Below, piece by piece: positions 1 through 13,010 of a stretch of 64,000 nucleotides of DNA; positions within the stretch are counted from its first letter, which is position 1; each line of letters opens with the position of its first letter. A program made the position numbers and the translations under genes. The stretch comes from Stichopus chloronotus (lineage: Eukaryota > Echinodermata > Holothuroidea > Aspidochirotida > Stichopodidae), in NCBI GenBank assembly GCA_021234535.1, contig CM037846.1:13952559-14016558 (forward strand). The letters are read 5' to 3'. The notes beneath the pieces are model-generated. The model did not search any database. It was given only the letters and a program-made list of their open reading frames with translations, and had not been told where the DNA came from.

Positions 1-440
1 ATCAGACATAGGCTGGGTGGCAAGATGACCTGTGGTTGACTACATTTTCTTTTGGTCATACTCTTTGAAATAATATTTTAAAATTTGCGGATTCGGGTCT
101 CCCGACGAACATTGTTACTTCTAACTGGTGTAGATATCAACCAAGAAGAGAAGTAAGATAAAGAGGTAAAAGACATTTTTCCAGTAACACTGACTTATGC
201 TTGTATGGCTCATTTCCTTAACGTTTTCGTTGTTGTTATTATTCGCATGTTTGTTGCAAACTGGTGATGTGTTTTGTCGTAACTCTTTATCTCATCCCTA
301 TACATGTAATGTACGGACTATATATTATGTATATTATGTTATACGGACTATGTATTATGACTCTTTCAGTTTCCATAGCTACAGTTGCCATGGTAACAGT
401 ATGTATGGTTGAAACATGAGATATGGGGGATCTAACCTGG
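1..440. other. no gene recognised
   Basis: AT-rich sequence with a short imperfect repetition of 'tatattatgt/tacggacta' around 310-360. No supported coding exon or RNA gene was seen. Confidence 0.4.
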
Positions 441-441
441 T

Positions 442-1240
442 ATGGTAGTTAAGGTAACCTGGAACCCCTCATTTGGGAAGGGGTCAAAATGGGTTAAGAT
501 GTGTGCATGTGTGGCTTCGTGTGTGTGTCTGTATGCGTGCAAAAGAAAATTTCAATTTCAAAGGTTTGCGTCCGCAACTCCTCCTGACCGGAAAAGCCCC
601 TGGTCAAAGTTGGTAGATAGGTGACTTATGGTCTAAAGTTGTGTCCTGTCAAAATTTAAAGTCAGAGGTCAAAGGTCATGGGTCAAAGTCAAATTACCGA
701 AAATCTTATTTTTGCTGCGTTTTTAATCCCAAATGGCTATTTAAATGGGGCCTTCACATATATAACCGACATACAAGGTTTTATCTAAAAATCATGTGTG
801 TATGCGTCTTGAGGTCAAAGGGCAAGTTCAGGGGTCAAATTTCAAATTTGACACAAAAGGTTTGCGTCCGCAATTGCTCATTGGCTGCAAAGCCGATGAG
901 GGTCAAAGTTGGTAGATAGGTGACCTATGGTCTTAACTAGTGTCTCCCGTCAAAATTTAAGGTCAAAGGTCAAATAAAAATAGTATTCATTTTGTTGTAT
1001 TTCTTAATCCAAAATGATTATTTACATGGGATCTTTAAATTTATGATCTATTTGAAAGATTTTATCAAAAATCAAGTTTACAAGTGTTTTGAAGTCAAAG
1101 GTGAAATTTTACATGGAAAATTTTGCTTCCACAACTCCCCTTAAAACAAAGAAGCATGAAAATTGCTAGATAGGTGACCCATGGTGAGAAGTTGTGTCTC
1201 TTATCAATATTTATGGTCAGAAGTCAAAGGTCACAAGGCA
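442..1240. repeat. tandem repeat, about 3 degenerate copies of ~260-300 bp
   Basis: Three copies of a unit carry the landmarks 'ggtttgcgtccgcaa' (about 563, 859, and 1122 in diverged form) and 'tagataggtgac' (about 614, 911 and 1166). Each unit also holds a GGTCAAAGGTCA-like motif (perfect AGGTCAAAGGTCA at 666-678 and again near 960). The third copy is the most diverged. Open frames in the array have no protein character. Confidence 0.75.
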
Positions 1241-1761
1241 AAATGCTCTGAAATGTGTGTCGCGATTTCCTTCTAGACAGTAGTTCTAATGAACTTTAAG
1301 CTTGATCGTTAGGTACCTGATTGTGATATGTACTGTTCATCCCATCTGTGACGTCATAGGTCAATAGGGAAAATAAGTGCGGTAGGTTCTGTTAGTGCAA
1401 GGTGCAACATAACTTATTATATGTTTGCTTTTCATACAATGTGACTTAATATTTCAACTTATGCAACCATGTTTGGACTGAGGGATCATATCTTGAAACA
1501 ATGTCATTTTCCATGCTTTTGGTAATACCCATACTCAATATGTTTCTACTGTTACGTGCCGTGTATACAGTAGCCAAGGAATTGAGCTGCTTGCAGTACG
1601 TTTTGGCGCGAAAACAAATTGAGTAATGCAATGATTGTGACGTGTTTGCTAGGACTATTACAAAACGCCCAGAGTGGTGGGACGCTGATCTGAAAAATAA
1701 CGGAACTCGAAGGATTACTTTGACACACACGCGATTTGCATGGGAATATATACTTTGCAGG

Positions 1762-1870
1762 CCTGTAGCCAGGGAGGGGGGGGGGGGGTCAGAGCGTTCG
1801 AACGACCAAACCCAACTTGAGGGAGGTCCATTTTTCCAGCCCTTTGTTTGGAGGGCCAGCTATGAAATAT
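1762..1870. repeat. dispersed G-rich repeat, copy 1
   Basis: The stretch starts 'gtagccaggga', runs through a long poly-G tract, then 'gttcgaacgacc', 'cttgagggaggtccattttt' and 'cagccct'. The same order of motifs recurs at 47770-47852, so this is a dispersed repeat or an element end. Confidence 0.6.
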
Positions 1871-2149
1871 TTTTAATCTTGACATATTGAGGCCGAATTT
1901 CCCTTCACTTTTAACAGGACGATAAAACCTTTCGACTTATGTCATGCAATGTATACAGGGCCAAACTGACCATAATATCTCATCACCACATACATATACT
2001 ATGTCGGGTGATGAGGTAATAAGCTCAAAAACGCGCATGCATGGTTATGTCATTGTGGCCGTGGATATCATTGAACTAGATACAATACAAAGTGCGGGAC
2101 ACAATGCCACAACAACCTGCGACAAGACGGCGACCACCCATCACGTCTG

Positions 2150-2292
2150 CTGTGGTCGTGGCGGTGTGACCGGTTCCACGGCTAGAGTTCAGTTGTGTCG
2201 TAAGTCGTCGCCGGGCTCGATTACATATGTTAAATTGTAGTCGGCTGCAGCCGGTGCATTTTAAGCCCTGTTCAAACCGCCACGACTACCAA
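2150..2292. repeat. inverted repeat, ~15 bp arms
   Basis: The stretch 'tggtcgtggcggt' near 2153 is mirrored by 'accgccacgactacc' near 2277, giving a stem of about 15 bp around a ~110 bp loop. It may be the end of a small transposon. No coding frame is convincing. Confidence 0.35.
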
Positions 2293-2302
2293 AGAGTGTA
2301 TA

Positions 2303-2879
2303 TTCAGGCGTGTAGCCAAGGAGGGGGCGAAAGAGGCCACCGTCCCCCCCCCCCCCTTGGCCTTTTTTTTTAGATCTTCGACAGAAATACCCAGGAGTAT
2401 AGGAATAGCCATGGAGAGGAGGACGAATACAGTGACCCTGCTTGATCTCATTTTCGCTTTTTTCCCTCGATATCGCTAAATAGTAATTCCCTCAATTTAT
2501 GCGGCAGGCCTACCAAGGCAGGGGTTGAATGCAGGGTTTGGAGCATTATGTATGCATGTACAACACTTAGGAAGGGCCGTTTTCTACTATCTGAGTGGTT
2601 TGTAGAGCCAAACGTTTCTTTGAACGCTCATCTCGGAATTGCATCTTTTTTCACAGACTAATTGTTCTCTCAGTAATTGAGAAATTGTAGACATGAGATC
2701 CATGTTTCAAGGCTGGGTTCATGCGACTGAAAAGATTTGGGAAGGGCTATTTCCGGCCATCGGGGGGGGGTTGGGAAACTCAAAATTTTTTGTACGCTCC
2801 GCGCCTACCTATGGTGGCGCTCCGCTTAGATAGTCTTCACAAGTTCGCATCCCCTTGACATATTCCTGGCTACGCCCGT
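2303..2879. mobile_element. non-autonomous DNA element with TIR-like ends and a 7 bp duplication
   Basis: The left end reads 'caggcgtgtagccaaggag' and the right end 'cctggctacgcccgt', which are inverted relatives. The element is flanked on both sides by GTGTATA (2296-2302 and 2880-2886), the expected mark of a target-site duplication; 7-8 bp would suit a hAT-like element. It contains poly-C/poly-G tracts and a core 'atggtggcgctccgcttaga' near 2813 found in other copies across the window. No transposase frame is present. Confidence 0.55.
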
Positions 2880-3870
2880 GTGTATACTACTTATGTAACT
2901 TGTCTACGACAGAAGGTCATTTGCAGTCCTCTAAAATGCTCCAGATTGCGGTAAATCTGCAGATATCAAAATTTCCGGGGGAAAGTGCCCCCGACCCCTA
3001 GCAACTGCATGCTCACAGCACGAGTCAGCCGCTTTCGTATTTGGAAAAAGGTCCACATCTTGGAAAAAAGACCCACTCCTCCACATTGGCTGGCTTCGGG
3101 CCTGCTTTGACGGGCACGCGTTAATGATACACATACACAACACTTGGGTGGTTATTAACAGTTCCATGGTCGAGTGTGCTGGGCCTAGCTATACGTCATC
3201 TACGTACTGTGCATAATGTAAGACTCTGGGTGTTTGATCAAACTCGATCTTTTATAATACACAAGTGTAAAAGAGCGAATGAATATGGCAACAATAGGGA
3301 TGAGATGCAACTCCGTGGATTGCCCTTTTGTTCTACTTTTTTATTTTTTAAATTTGGTGACTTTGCTCGTTCGAATTACTAATTGTAAGTAGTTTTTCTT
3401 TTAAGAAATTCATGTAAGGCAATTTGCAAATATATATGGATACAAAATATCGAAAAATGCAATGACACCTTGTAAATACATTGATGATTTTTAAATACAG
3501 TAATGCCTTGTAGTTTTCGTTATTTTGTATTCATCTTCTACTGTATGCCAGTCCGTGCATTACTCCAATATGGACACTTTATATACAAATATTTATTTAA
3601 TAAATGCTTCTCATCTGATTGCCTATAAAAAAACGTTTTGAATCTGTCCCCTTACTTGTACTCCTTGGCTCAACAGAAGTTTTTTTTTTTCTTTTACAAC
3701 ACGAGTAACGTGTGATTGGTCAAACTGTAAAAAGGAAAACAAAACAAAACAGATAGTTCAAAAACACGCTAGTCCTTGAAATGCAGTAAAATGAAATGAA
3801 GTTTATTTGGATATGATCGAGCTCAAGTGGTAAAACTGGGGAAAGGAAAGATAATAAATCGAAGACTCAC

Positions 3871-4091
3871 CAGACGTCAAATGTTGCACTCGTGGGCTGG
3901 TATAGACCACTATTGGTCCCCGTGGTCCAGTTTTCTATTGCACTGAAGTCAGTACACACGTATCTCAGGGGCAGCGACAATCCGAGACAGTTACATGATA
4001 AGGAACCTTCACCTCTAAGTGAAGTGCCTGGCACACTGCAAAAATTGTTACTACTATCACGCCTCCATGATACACGCCACGAAAATTCAAT
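3871..4091 (-). CDS. exon 2 of the HFRGG-type gene
   Basis: A pyrimidine-rich acceptor (tcttctcttctaccacag) precedes codon ATT and the donor GTGAGT follows in phase 2. The exon encodes SWRVSWRRDSSNNFCS, a GEGSLSCNC stretch and VCTDFSAIENWTTG. A competing plus-strand frame over the same bases lacks splice support. Confidence 0.6.
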
Positions 4092-7000
4092 CTGTGGTAG
4101 AAGAGAAGACTGAAGATTTGACCTCCACCTGCTTAAAGCACCTGACAACATTGTGCATGTTGAACATTTGCCGAGAAATTGTAGGCTTTTTAAAGTAGAG
4201 AACGGCAGCTTGAGACATTAATTTTGTAGTTTGCAAACTTTTTAGGGGTAATTATAGAGCCTGTACAAAAATTACTCCCGACATCTAACGTGACCAGGTC
4301 ACTTTAAAGATAACAAGCTACATCTCCAAGTTATGTCATCACTCACCTTTTTGCCTGATGATGTTAAATAGAACTTACGCAACCACCTCGTGATCATCAG
4401 TACTCTTGCGAGCGATACTCTGTTCGGGTAGGTCCAAGCTAAAGGCATTGTGACCAACGGGGTTGCTTGGAATTTTTATAATCCTGTTAATTAAAATTAT
4501 ATTACCAACAGCAAAGCTAAAAAAGTCGCAGTATATAAGTAGGGGTAAAAAGCAGGGGTACAAATGTGTGAAGATGTGTGTGTCCACATTGTGTTTACGT
4601 CCAAATTATGGTTTTTCCAGAATACCTTGAAAAGCACATAAGCGATTTAGTTTAAACTTAGTAAGGTTGTGCATGATGCTAAAATTTCCAAGATTTATTG
4701 TTCGTGTGGTAAATTGAGTCAAAATTTACTGATTTTTTTTAGGGAAAAGCCAATTTTGCCCCCTAGGTTGGTATTTCCAGCATATCTTGAGATATATTTG
4801 AGCATTTAATGCAAAATTTTGCAAGGATTTACCTGAAAATGTAATATTCAAGGTATGTCACTTTTGTAGTAAAGAGCCTGAGTGAAATTTGCTGATTTTT
4901 TAAAAGAAAAGCTAATTTTGCCCCAAAATTTGGATTTTAAGCATATCTTGAGAACTATAGGCCAATTAACATAAAAACTTTGTAAGGACTTACCAGAGAA
5001 AACCCTGTTCAAGATAATATTATTGTAATGATATATTGAGTGAAAGGTGCTTACTTTTGAGGAACGAACGCCAATTTTGCCCCAAAATTTGGATTTCCAG
5101 CACATCTTGAGAACTATTAGACCAATTAATGTAGAAATTTGTGACGACTTACTTGAGAACATACTGTTAAACATGATATTAATGTTATGGTAAATCCAGT
5201 GAAATTTGCAGATTTTTTTTTAAATGCCGGTTTTGCCCCAAAGTTTGGATTTCTACCATAGCTTGAGAGATATTTGGTTTGAGAGGTTTGCATGCGGTTC
5301 TTCGTAGAGCTTTCTGGCGTGGGGATGCAGTAAGCTATTACAAATCCCCACGGATGTCTATGCTCTGTATTTATGTCTTTGTTAAAATCAACGCATAATG
5401 CGGATGAGATATGAAACTCAGTGAATTGGCCTCTTGTTTTTTTTTTCTTTTGTTTAATGTAACATGTAAATCAAATGTATTTGAAAGTAAAAGTCAAACA
5501 GTTTTGTTTGTATCGTTAATGTGTAGTTTAAATGCTTACGTGACTTATCGTAACCTATTGGCAAAATCCATATCTAATTATGGTACAATGACAAGAAATA
5601 AAAACAACAATATGACCCAATGGACATGTGAAGTACTGACAACTTCTTCAGATAGAGCTAGATGTAAGTTACAAAACTGATATCAGTGTTTTAATATCCT
5701 CTACAAAGGTGTTTTTTTTTTTTTTTTATTGCAAACATGTTATCAGATATTCCCACACTTATTAAGTGTCATTATAAAAGAAACGATAGAGGTAAGTGTA
5801 TAGTGAGGAGGGTGGGGGAGATACAATGGCTCAATACACGTGACAAACACAGTTCATTACAAGCATTCGCAATTGTAAGTATACCATTTATTTTGTTTTC
5901 TTTCTTTGTTAGAAATATAATTAAACAAACAACCCATGTCTACTTACACCCCACCCTGCTCCGTCCACACCCAAGCCACCACTTGGCTACTTGCACAATT
6001 CTGCCACCAATGCCTAGACGGAATGTATCCATGGGTACGATTCAAAACACCGTGCTGTGACTTTCATCCCATCCTCTCGGGTGTGGTGAATAAAAGGTTA
6101 GTCCATGTATCGAGTACGGAACTTAAAATACCAAAATAATGTTGTTTGGTCTACGTAAGTATGGAGGCCTTATCCACAATATGCTGTTAATCACAAGCAA
6201 AGAGAAAAATTTTTTCTAAAGCTAGAACAACAAATCATCGAGGTCTCGTTCCACAAAGTGTAAAATCGCCACTACCGGTTTATAATTGTCGTGAATTATA
6301 TATGGACATAGATTGAGTAACAGATAAATTGACTATTCAGTATCCATAAATTTAGCATCCAGTAAAAGTGTTGTATGTGGGTGTGTGTGTAAATGTGTGT
6401 AAAATAGAAAATTTTTTCCTACCAGGCCTGACGACTGATGATGGCCATTCGCTCAGATAGTGAAAGTGCCAGGCCATCATGCTAGACCCCCATCCCTTAC
6501 AGAAAACGTTGGACAAGTGCCTGATATGTCATGTCAATGACCTATGGCAACATATGAAGTGTTAGAACACCATGTTGGCGGCTTGCTTGGGGTTCCTCTA
6601 AATATTATATTTGTCATTCTAGGGGTCTATAAGAAAGTTGAGATCCTAGGACTCGACCGGGGAGTCACTTTTCCTACCATCTACGCATTTTGAAAAGCCA
6701 AAAATTTTCTTCGCTTTGCACCAACTAATGGTGGCGTTTCGCTCAGATAATCCTGACGTTACTCACCCCAAACGAAATATTTGTTTACTCCCCGTGCCTA
6801 AACGTGCTCCTTGAATGAAGATGCTGCAGCCCTTCTTTAACAAATTCTAAATCCGTCCCTAATAACGTATTCGTGCTGTCATTAGCCTGTCGCCACTCTG
6901 TTGGAGAAACTTGCAGTCAGTCGTAATTTTGGATCTTAACACTATCCATAAAGATATGACCCTAGCTACGACCCTAACTACACTTAAAACTTAAACAGAT

Positions 7001-9367
7001 TCTCCACCAACAAGAAAACTTTACACAATATATGAGATTCTTTAACGTTCCATCAGTTAAACATGGCGATTTAACCAGAGGAAGCTTTCTTAGGTAGGAA
7101 ATGCCGACGCGTTGAAAGTTGGGCTTCAGCACGAGCCTGAAGCCCTGTGATACTATGTGACACAATGATACTTTTTGCACATGAAATCAGTGTTATTGTG
7201 ATCAGGGACCTGTAATTTAGATGGAGGCAGTACGCTTTGAAGGGAGATGGTTTTCGCCGCCAAGGTCACACCGTAATCTGTTCTTTGTATAGTAATTGAA
7301 ATTTATAAGGACTTAAGACCAGATTAGGAGATAAACACAATAGCAGCTCTGTCGTCTGCTACAGCAACAGAACTTCACTTTGACTTTCCCTACTGCTTCA
7401 ACATTGCCAGTCGTCACGGAAATTAATGCCTTCTTCTATCTTTCGACGCGCGGTGACTCGCATGACCACGCGATATTTGGTTTGTTTATCAAACCATGAA
7501 AAAGAATCGATATCACGCCATTTCTGGAAACTTGAGGAAGCTTCTCGGCTATTTGTCAAAAACAAAGACTTTTGCCCCTGTAGCTCATGTGCATGCGCTA
7601 ACTTCTAAAGGAACGGGCTAAATATAATCATTCTTTTCAATTAAACAGTCGTTTCGAGTTGCGTGCTATCTTCTCTTTCATGGTTGGCGGTACAAACCTA
7701 CACATCAAAGCATTAATCGGAGCGATCTCCTTGTTCAAGAATTGGCTAACTATAATGATCTTGCTTGGTAAATTGTTTTGAACTGCTAACGTCGAATAAA
7801 GGAAAGAAATACCTTTGAGCTTATTGCACAGATTATCATCATTCAATGGGGGATCTTAAAGTATTAGCATTAAGTTAATTTTTCTTACTTTCTCCATCTT
7901 AATAACAAGCTCCCTGATTCGTCGGTACCAGCTCAATATCATTTACAGAGCAACGTCATTTAAGTAAACTAATACTTAAACAATTAGGTAGCTCCGAACA
8001 ATGCTTTGAAAGGTAGGTATGTGCCAGTCCCTGGTGAAACTAAGGTTTTATTGAAATTATTCATTCTCTGAATTCTTCGAGTTATTTCCTGAAAATGGGA
8101 ACAATGAGTTGCCTACAATAACGTTTGCACATTCTTTTAAAACGACACGATAAATGATGGTGAAGAATTCCTTCAATGAATGTTGGCTGATTTCGTTAAT
8201 TGACAGACCATTTATACAAAGAACAGAGAGCACACTGAATTAGAAATAGGAAAATATACGCAAGACCATTGTCAAATTGGGCACCTCTTCATAGGTGAAC
8301 AAGTTGTCACAATAACTTCTAGAACCAATGCTTCGTTAAACGAAACAAACTGAGGGATATACGACTTCATCCAAAGAATCGTTCTACCTGCAATGCATTT
8401 GAATCATGTTAACCTTGAACGAAGGACACGACTTTTCCTCAGATTAATGACTCATGAATAATGCATTGTAAAAGAAATCCCCTGTAATCCATCTAAAGCA
8501 GTAACGTCACTTTTCGCAGACATATGTCACCACAGTTCAAGGTTCTGTGTTGCTGTTTGCAGATTCTTTCAGACATAGCTCCTCAAATACATTCTTTAAA
8601 AACTGGCAGTTTTGACGTAGATAACACTTTCACCATATTAACTGAGGGGACTTGTTCATATGCCGTAAAAGCATCACAGTGGACTGCTACTCGAGAACAA
8701 TCCTTTCATTTTATACGAACAATCGTTATGTCACATTAATTCTCGGTCTTTATCCGTGGGTGATCATTTGTAAAGCAAAGAGATTACAAGTTTGTACAGT
8801 GCGACTGCATGTGATACATAACATGAGAGGAAAGTAACAATTAATCACATTTTTTCCCCGAAACAATACATTCAGGCAAGCAACTTAAAATAAGTAACAG
8901 TCTGGTCGTTGATAGAAGCAACAATCTTCGATCAACTCAAACAAACCTTGATCCTGCTAACTCCACCAGAAATCATGATACATAATTGACGTGACTGAAC
9001 TATCGCTGAACTGAACTTTTGCTTGAACTAATTCACGACTATTCATGAACATGGATTTATCACGTATAATCATTCAGGAATAATCATTTCCACCATGCAT
9101 GATACCAGCCCACTGTATAATACACTCTTTGCAACAAATTGCAGAAATAACCGAAATGTTCGAAATCTTTTTCAATGATCCTAACTGTGAATAAGAAAGA
9201 AAACCTACCAATGGTAAAGTTCCGTCCGTGGGTTGGGTCAGAGGCCGCCATGTAATTATACCTCCACGGAAGTGACTAGATTCAACTGGACTGACATCAA
9301 GAATGATCACCAGCAAAAAGCGGTAAACGAGGAAAAGGTGAAGAAAGCAGTAATTACAAGGTGACAT
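3871..9367 (-). CDS. secreted or surface protein, 5' part (two coding exons)
   Basis: Two minus-strand exons join in phase 0: 9367-9209 (53 codons) and 4091-3871 (73 codons plus 2 nt). Residues 1-30 look like a signal peptide with a hydrophobic core. Mature sequence starts SSHFRGGIITWRP and exon 2 continues with FSWRVSWRRD, several Cys residues, and YVCTDFSAIENWTTG. From memory this pattern (HFRGG..WRP, then WRR, G.G.L.C, CTDFS..ENWTTG) occurs near the N-terminus of large extracellular proteins of marine invertebrates; the function is unknown to me. Exon 1 ends with donor TTG|GTAGGT, exon 2 has acceptor CTACCACAG and donor CTG|GTGAGT. The next exon should start in phase 2 and was not found in 1-3870, so the gene probably continues left of the window. 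Confidence 0.6.
4590..5290. repeat. tandem repeat, about 4-5 copies of ~160 bp
   Basis: The landmark 'aattttgcccc...ttggatttccagcatatcttgaga' recurs at about 4751, 4913, 5072 and 5229, with a degenerate first copy near 4605. It lies in the long first coding intron of the HFRGG-type gene. Confidence 0.75.
5300..9200. other. intronic sequence without recognised exons
   Basis: This is most of the intron between the two HFRGG exons. Several short open frames (5411-5680, 5737-6060, 7426-7608) have no matching splice sites or protein character. A core of the dispersed TIR family lies near 6722-6760. Confidence 0.4.
9209..9367 (-). CDS. exon 1 of the HFRGG-type gene (signal peptide)
   Basis: The ATG at 9367 was chosen because it puts about ten residues before a hydrophobic stretch (FLVYRFLLVIIL). 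An in-frame ATG at 9424 would add 19 residues. The exon ends in phase 0 at the donor GTAGGT. Confidence 0.55.
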
Positions 9368-10450
9368 GTTCAGTTTTTCGCCACAAACTGGCACAGACCG
9401 ATTAATTAAGAAAGTTAACAACATTTACTGCAGACATATCAACGGAAATTAAAGTCACCTGTTCGTTACATATGCCAGACATCAGCGACATTGAAATTTA
9501 TATAAACACTAAATACTGTATAGTGTGACCTACTTCACTTTCCTGGAAACGTTAATAAGGGTAGGCTATAGTACTCTAAAGAAGAAACTCAAACCTGTAC
9601 AAAGACAATAATCCGACACTACAATCTTTAAAAAAAGAAGCAGAAATAAGAGCCTACTGATCTTTTTCTTAAGTACCCCTATGTACTGAAAGGAATAAGC
9701 TTTGTTTATATGGAATGGAATTAATTCTTCAGTTGGTGACACTTGGATTTCTTGACAATAACAATAGACACAATACCGTCTAAACACTAATCATTCTGTT
9801 GGCTATTCAGTGACCTTATTCTGGGTCAAATGAGGCCATACTTGTTTGTTTGTTTGTTTATTTTAATTTATTGATATCCAATCAGTAATTTACATGATTT
9901 GATCGTACAAAGACTTTATACTCTGTAAATACAAGGAGGGCAGATACAGACATGCATGAGTTCACTTTCTGTGAAAAAAATAATAGCCACAGATCTCATC
10001 TAACAATGGAGACTGCCAATACTGAAATATTCCTAGAAGTAAACTTGTCTGGTTTCGATGGCTCAAGATGCAGGGCGAAGTAGCTGTAATAACTCATTTA
10101 TCAGGACAGTCGTCTTAGAAAATCTTTCAAAGTGTGCAGGTTTACCGTAACTGTTGCTGACAATAGTCAAGCTCTGCTATACCAGGGACATAGCCAGGTG
10201 TTTTTGTGTGACGGAGGGGGCAGAGTCGAAAGTCGTCGGCATTCTTGACCTCCTGAGGGTATAGGGAGGCCGCCAGGAGTTTATTGCTTGGCTGTCTCGC
10301 GAAGCGCGTAAATGCAAAATAGTGCTATAGTTCTCTTCGTTTTAGGCTAGATTCGTATAGTTGTACATATGGGTGTACATTTCAAATTTCTAGGAAACGG
10401 CCGCCTCACCATATACCCCACAAAAGTGTATATCTACGATTTCCGATACT

Positions 10451-10569
<119 letters not shown>

Positions 10570-11779
10570 CATTTCTTACACGTAGTGGTAAACTAGGGCT
10601 TTATCTCCATTACCCTCGATGTAATGGCGCCGTAGGCCTACTTGAGAATATGAGGAGTTTCGTTTTGGCACTCCATACGCCCTTACTGACAAATTAATGG
10701 CGCACAGTGTAAAGGGTGCAAATGGTAAATTATAGTGTGCATGTAGGTGTTGAAAATTTGCCATCTTTCTCCCATTTTCAAGTCCATTCATTTATAACAC
10801 ATATGGTATATTACATTCATACAGTGTCTAGGAAAGCTTCCAAGAAGCCGAGTTGCTGCTCTGTTAACCCATTTTGTCCAAATTTTCAATATCATAAAAA
10901 TACGCTTGTGAAGACTTTATTTCCCGACTATGCACCCTACCAGTTTACTCTGCCTCAATAGTGACTGAGTTACTCGTTATTTCTATTTACTGCAACTGAT
11001 AAAGTTGTAATGCGATTTGTACTTTCACTAAATTATTTGGAAAATATGATGGGCTGCTATTGTAATCACTAGCTTCTTGATCAAAAGTCTGAGCTGCCGG
11101 GAGATAAAGTGGTATTTACCCCCCCCCCCCCTCATTTCTATATACACTATCCGTTCTTTATAAAAGTGCATATTCTGCAGGTAGTAAGTGTTTTTTTCTC
11201 ATTTTTTCAAAGTGACCTTCTAGACATTTAACTTCAACTCCCCCCCCCCCCCAACTGTAAGGTATTGGAAGTTGTTGCATCTCTCGGTAAGAATGGTGAA
11301 ATCTGAAAGAGTGGGAGTAGAAAATTCACAAGAAATCAAAGATTGGCTAAAATACTCTCATTCGCATTTTGCAGCCCTCATATTCAATTTCAGGTCTCCT
11401 TCGCACGGGTATCACACTTTTAAAACTTCAAAATAACTGCTATCTACTGGTCAGAAGTTCAGGTTTAAAGTCAGCTTTACTAATGATTTTCAGGTGAAAT
11501 TGTCTCTTAGTTAACAAAGGATGTACCATTTAAGGATACATTGCTAAATTCAGTAAAGTAGTCGCATGCTTCATTACGCAATGCACATTCTTGTTGCAAT
11601 TATTGGTTGAATAGCGTGAAAACGAAGTCGACACAAATTATTTTAAAATAAAATAGACAAATAAGGCTGAAGTATCAAGAGCACAAAGTTAAGTAGTCTG
11701 CAACAGTTAAGGACTTTATCGATTTTCGCTTGTGAGGAGTGGGGTTTTTCCCACCCAAATTATTCCCCTGTTTAGGCAT

Positions 11780-12015
11780 ACCCCTGTCACAACCGTGACC
11801 AATAATGTCACAAACCGAATGTCAAAATTGTAAACACCTCAATTATAAACACCTCGTTCAACCAATAATGTCACAACTGACCAATAACGATACATTTCCT
11901 AACAGATAAAGTAAAAAAAAAATGTTGACCAATAATGTCACAACCTTTCCGAACCGATAATGTTACAACATACTTGACCAATAATGTTGCAGCATTTGAC
12001 CAATAATCTCTCACA
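11780..12015. repeat. cluster of 'gaccaataatgtcacaa' motifs
   Basis: About seven spaced copies of (t/c)gaccaataatgtcacaa(c/a), some shortened, occur at irregular intervals of about 20-60 bp, all in one orientation. Each contains CCAAT followed by ATGTCAC. Confidence 0.65.
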
Positions 12016-12954
12016 AATTCAGGGTGAGTGTTAAGTGAAGGGTTATTGAGGGCCGCAGGAATAATAGAAGCTCACGTGACCTTAAAGGTCCCACATGTGG
12101 TTACATTGGGTAATTGGTCAATGGACACAGTGTGGATATCCTGACAATTAGCATAGTCTCATGGGGGGGGGGGGGGAGACTCACTGAGAATAATTTGTAG
12201 TTTTTCACGGAGGATTTGACAACAGGTAACAAGTGTAGTTTCTCGCGTGGTTAGACGGAATAGTCACGGCAGGTGATGATGCCTGGAGGATGGCAAAGAG
12301 AGAAGTCCCTGGGTTTTAGGGTATTTGTGAATAATTACAGTCACCACTAGGGTTTATTCTATTACTTTGATATTTTTAATCCGGATTTTCTCCATAAACC
12401 AGTTTGATGACTTTTATTTCAACATAATAGCTAAGGAAAGAGTCATTCGGTCTGTGTTTCCCTTGTTTCAGAAAAAGAGAACACCTTTGCAAGTTGTTGA
12501 TATGATGCCAATTAAGTTGGGCTCTTTTGTGGGTTGCATGTGTAACTAGGCGAGTTGAACTGCAAGTGGTGAGCCCATAAAGGTACTTGACGTAAAATTG
12601 ACGATGTTACGGCAAATAATACTGGCTGTGGAAAAGTCACTTTGAGATTTTTTTCATCGCTTTAGAGTGAATAGTGAAAGCAGTTATGTAAGATATTTCA
12701 CAACTACCTATCCTCTCTTAACGAAACGACACAGAATTTAAAATGTTTAAGGGGGGTAAACATGGGCTTACGGTCATTGCTCTGAAGGCTTCTCTCCACT
12801 ACCATGTGTAAACTGGTCACATGAGCCGGATTAGCAGCACTTAGTAGAAACCTGGTGCGCTTTCGTGTGGTACGCTAATGCTATCATCCAGTTACCATTG
12901 ATTACTGGCAGTATTTTATAAAAAAAAAAAAAAATCAAAAATCTGTACGTTACG

Positions 12955-13010
12955 CCCCAACCAATGGTGGTTCTCAGCGTAGGTAATCTTCCTAAAATTC
13001 CAGCCTCCTC
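12955..13010. repeat. core of the dispersed TIR-family repeat
   Basis: The stretch 'caaccaatggtggttctcagcgtaggtaatctt' follows the same pattern as the cores near 2805, 6727 and 42832. Confidence 0.4.

Noticed and set aside
3892..4113. Plus-strand open frame of 73 codons
   Set aside because: It is antisense to the exon at 3871-4091, which has good splice sites and a recognisable motif pattern.
5411..6060. Plus-strand open frames of 89 and 107 codons
   Set aside because: Low-complexity translation, no splice support, and located in an intron of a gene on the other strand.
9372..9424. Upstream in-frame ATG for the HFRGG-type gene
   Set aside because: It would place 19 extra residues before the signal peptide core; the ATG at 9367 gives a normal signal peptide. 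It cannot be fully excluded.
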